Shown here piece by piece: positions 7,487 to 8,914 of a DNA stretch of 8,914 nucleotides. The notes under the pieces were generated by a model, which was not told where the DNA came from, did not search any database, and was given only the letters and a program-made list of their open reading frames with translations. Numbering within the stretch: position 1 is the first letter of the stretch; every line of letters starts with the position of its first letter. Source of the stretch: Planctomycetia bacterium (GTDB lineage Bacteria; Planctomycetota; PLA2; JAEUHO01). The stretch spans positions 1 through 8,914 of the forward strand of contig JAUXCH010000156.1 of NCBI GenBank assembly GCA_030618975.1, written 5' to 3'. The translations under genes and the position numbers were made by a program.

Positions 7487-7555
7487 TCCCCGAACGGGGA
7501 CAGCCCGAAGCCCGATAGGGCTCCGGCCCGGGGGAGGGATGGCAAACCCTTTGCC
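7487..7555 (-). promoter_or_regulatory. Structured leader upstream of sat: three consecutive hairpins
   Basis: Three perfect inverted repeats follow one another just upstream of the sat ribosome site: 7487-7500 (TCCCC, loop GAAC, GGGGA), 7509-7522 (AGCCC, loop GATA, GGGCT) and 7541-7555 (GGCAAA, loop CCC, TTTGCC). A further possible stem pairs GCCCGAA at about 7563 with TTCGGGC at about 7606. They probably lie in the 5' untranslated RNA of sat and could affect translation or RNA stability. I do not recognise a known riboswitch class. The stems are seen; the role is inferred. Confidence 0.4.
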
Positions 7556-7891
7556 AATGGCGGCCCGAAGCGTCGGCATTCCCTAACGGGCTCTGCGGCA
7601 AGGCTTTCGGGCGAAGGGGGAGGAGAGGGCCCGGGCCTGGGCGCATCGACGACCGATGGGAAGCGACGCCCGCCCCGGGAGCGCGGAGAGACTTATCCTG
7701 CTGGTACGACACGGGTTACGCAGGCCTGGACCCCTCGACCGGGGGGGTTGTTACAGAAAGGTAGCGCAACGAGAACGTGCCCGAACGAGCGAGAGAGGGA
7801 GGATGGACCTGCGGTCTGCGGCTAGCCCCATTCCCAGGGGCCCGCGTGGTGCTACATAGGCGCTACGGAAGGCGCGGGGGGCCGGTCCCCC

Positions 7892-7909
7892 GGGCGCCAG
7901 CGGGCGCCC
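7892..7909 (-). terminator. GC hairpin downstream of the receiver gene, weak terminator candidate
   Basis: A perfect 7-bp stem, GGGCGCC / GGCGCCC with a 4-base loop, lies about 50 bases after the stop of the receiver gene. It is followed on the transcribed strand by a second possible GGGGG / CCCCC stem. There is no T-run, so it is not a classical intrinsic terminator, but the position suits the end of the HdrD-like/receiver transcript. Confidence 0.4.
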
Positions 7910-7958
7910 CACGGCGAGGGGGCGGGAGGACCGACGGAGGCGGCCCGGAGGGGGCCGG

Positions 7959-8369
7959 TCAGTCGGACCCCAGGATCTCGGCGATCTTCGCGAGGTACTC
8001 CTTGGGATCGATCGGCTTCTCGAAGAAGGCGTCCGGCGGCCGGATCTTCTTGCGCGAGGAGATGAAGCGCTGGAAGGAACCGGTGCCGCCGGGGCCCGCG
8101 AGGGGACTGGTCACCCCGGTCACCATGACGATCGGGATGTCCGCGAGCCCGGGGTCCTCGCGCATCTCCCGGAAGAACCTCACGCCCGACTTCTCCGGCA
8201 TCGTGATGTCGAGCGACACCAGATCCGGCCGATCCTCGCGCACCTGATCGATCGCCTGCTGCCCGTCGCGGGCCGCCGTCACCGCGTAGCCCGCATCCGT
8301 GAGGAGGGCCGTCAGATAGGTGATGACGTCCGCCTCGTCGTCGACGACCAGGATCTTCTTGCTGGACAC
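7959..8369 (-). CDS. Stand-alone response regulator (CheY-like receiver domain only)
   Basis: The 136-residue protein is a single receiver domain with no output domain. The acidic pair is D10/D11 (VVDDE), the probable phosphorylated aspartate is D54 in SLDITMPEKSG, the switch threonine is T84 (VMVTG) and the invariant lysine is K118 (FFEKPID), so the phosphorylation site is complete. Between T84 and K118 there are about 33 residues, roughly 15 more than the usual spacing, with a Gly-rich stretch (GPGGTG) and a basic one (SSRKK). The start is GTG at 8369, preceded by AAGGGGGA about 6 bases upstream. It begins 13 bases after the HdrD/DsrK-like stop, so the two are probably co-transcribed. No histidine kinase is in the window. 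Without an output domain it must act by protein contact; the electron-transfer neighbour is a possible partner, but that is inference. Confidence 0.9.
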   Translation of the reverse strand: MSSKKILVVDDEADVITYLTALLTDAGYAVTAARDGQQAIDQVREDRPDLVSLDITMPEKSGVRFFREMREDPGLADIPIVMVTGVTSPLAGPGGTGSFQRFISSRKKIRPPDAFFEKPIDPKEYLAKIAEILGSD

Positions 8370-8382
8370 GTTGGTCCCCCTT

Positions 8383-8914
8383 CTAGTGCCATTCCCACTC
8401 GACGTAGCCCGGCTTCACGTCCGTCATGCAGTTGACGATGAGCTCTGCCAGGCCGTCGTACAGGATGCTGTGCTTCTTCCAGAGGCCGTAGTAGTCGAAC
8501 AGGTCGCGGAGCTGCCCCTTGCAGTTCGAGCACGGCGCACACACGTACTTGTTGATCGAGGGATCGAGCTCGTCCTTGAAGGCATTGAGGATCTGCTCAG
8601 CCTTCTTGCGGCCCGCGATCTGGTGTCTCCAGTCGTTGAAGTTGTGCCCGCTCATGATGGCGAATCCGCTGCCGCCGCCGCAGCAGTAGTTGTCGACCCC
8701 GTGAGGGGTCATCTCGCGGAATTGAGGCGCAATGTGCCTCAAAACCCGCCTCTGGGGCTCTACGATGCCCATGAGCCGGACCAGGTTGCACGGATCGTGC
8801 AGCGTGACGGGGAAGTCGTTCCGGGAGGGATCGAGCTTCAGGCGATCCGAGAAGACCAGCTCCTCGAACGTGACCATGCAGCTCTCGCGCGGGATGTTCA
8901 GATCGCCGGTCAGG
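8383..8914 (-). CDS. HdrD/DsrK-like CCG-domain iron-sulfur oxidoreductase, 5' part cut by window edge
   Basis: Only the last 176 residues are present; the frame is open to the window edge, so the ATG at 8877 is an internal Met. Within the fragment there is a CCG domain: C42 (LHDPC), C77-C78 (YCCGGGSG), and C125, C128, C131 (CAPCSNC). Such domains bind the non-cubane cluster of heterodisulfide reductase subunit D and its relatives DsrK and TmcB. The spacing is C-x34-CC-x46-CxxC; the last gap is about ten residues longer than in classical HdrD, so I hesitate between DsrK, TmcB and another paralogue and give no symbol. In sulfate reducers these proteins connect membrane redox modules to cytoplasmic sulfur chemistry. 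The receiver gene follows 13 bases later. No membrane partner gene is visible on this side. Confidence 0.82.
   Translation of the reverse strand, partial: LTGDLNIPRESCMVTFEELVFSDRLKLDPSRNDFPVTLHDPCNLVRLMGIVEPQRRVLRHIAPQFREMTPHGVDNYCCGGGSGFAIMSGHNFNDWRHQIAGRKKAEQILNAFKDELDPSINKYVCAPCSNCKGQLRDLFDYYGLWKKHSILYDGLAELIVNCMTDVKPGYVEWEWH

Larger units (their letters stand above)
7450..7958. other. 509-base non-coding gap between the receiver gene and sat
   Basis: I find no credible gene here: reading frames on both strands are short, rich in Arg, Gly and Pro, and have no recognisable motif. I see no tRNA-like fold. The gap should hold the 3' end of the receiver transcript (hairpin at 7892-7909) and the promoter of the sat-apr operon. 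A faint candidate -10 element, GATAAG near 7692-7697 on the minus strand, has a poor -35 partner, CGTAAC, 17 bases upstream; I do not call it a promoter. The segment 7691-7770 is less GC-rich than its surroundings and is the likeliest regulatory zone. A 7-base inverted repeat, GTAGCGC at 7761 and GCGCTAC at 7860, is far apart and may be chance. Confidence 0.5.

Noticed and set aside
6181..7518. 445-codon open frame on the plus strand opposite sat
   Set aside because: It is a shadow of sat caused by GC-rich codons; no motif and no good ribosome site.
7450..7557. 36-residue N-terminal extension of sat from the ATG at 7557
   Set aside because: The extra residues are not Sat-like, the stretch contains the hairpins, and the ATG at 7449 has a good ribosome site.
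7702..7722. Possible sigma-54 promoter on the plus strand (TGGTACG...)
   Set aside because: The GG and GC dinucleotides are not at the required spacing, and no plus-strand gene follows.
1..8914. CRISPR array, insertion sequence, tRNA or rRNA
   Set aside because: I saw no regularly spaced repeats, no transposase-like frame or terminal repeats, and no tRNA or rRNA signature on either strand.

Overview
The window carries a dissimilatory sulfur-metabolism locus. Every gene I accept is on the minus strand, so the order of transcription runs from high to low coordinates. The genes are: the C-terminal part of an HdrD/DsrK-type CCG-domain iron-sulfur protein (cut by the window edge), a stand-alone response-regulator receiver, a 509-base gap, sulfate adenylyltransferase (sat), APS reductase beta and alpha subunits (aprB, aprA), a YkgJ-type cysteine-cluster protein, qmoA, and the first 507 residues of qmoB (cut by the other edge).

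The genes describe one pathway. Sat activates sulfate with ATP to adenosine 5'-phosphosulfate (APS). AprBA reduces APS to sulfite and AMP. QmoAB, with the membrane subunit QmoC expected just beyond position 1, is the known electron donor to AprBA from the quinone pool. The HdrD/DsrK-like protein belongs to the family that moves electrons between membrane carriers and cytoplasmic thiol or sulfite-reduction chemistry. In principle the set can run in either direction; the sat-aprBA-qmoAB arrangement is most familiar from sulfate reducers. The dsrAB genes that would settle the direction are not in the window.

Layout: 8383-8914 HdrD/DsrK-like (partial) and 7959-8369 receiver protein, 13 bases apart and probably co-transcribed. 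7450-7958 is non-coding, with several GC-rich hairpins and probably the sat promoter/leader. 6226-7449 sat, 5697-6134 aprB, 3802-5682 aprA. 3705-3801 holds a very strong perfect hairpin and a second smaller one. 2835-3704 ykgJ-like, overlapping the qmoA start by 4 bases (GTGA). 1528-2838 qmoA. 1-1523 qmoB, which starts 4 bases after the qmoA stop.

The organism is a bacterium with visibly high GC and a strong G/C third-position preference, which produces long spurious antisense reading frames opposite almost every gene. The AprA and AprB sequences are clearly dissimilatory, but AprA departs from well-known versions around its active site. This would fit a less-studied, perhaps uncultivated, high-GC lineage; I cannot assign a phylum from the sequence alone. 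The parts least explained by textbook biology are the cysteine-cluster protein placed between aprA and qmoA, the receiver protein with a long loop beside the HdrD-like subunit, and the structured intergenic regions.
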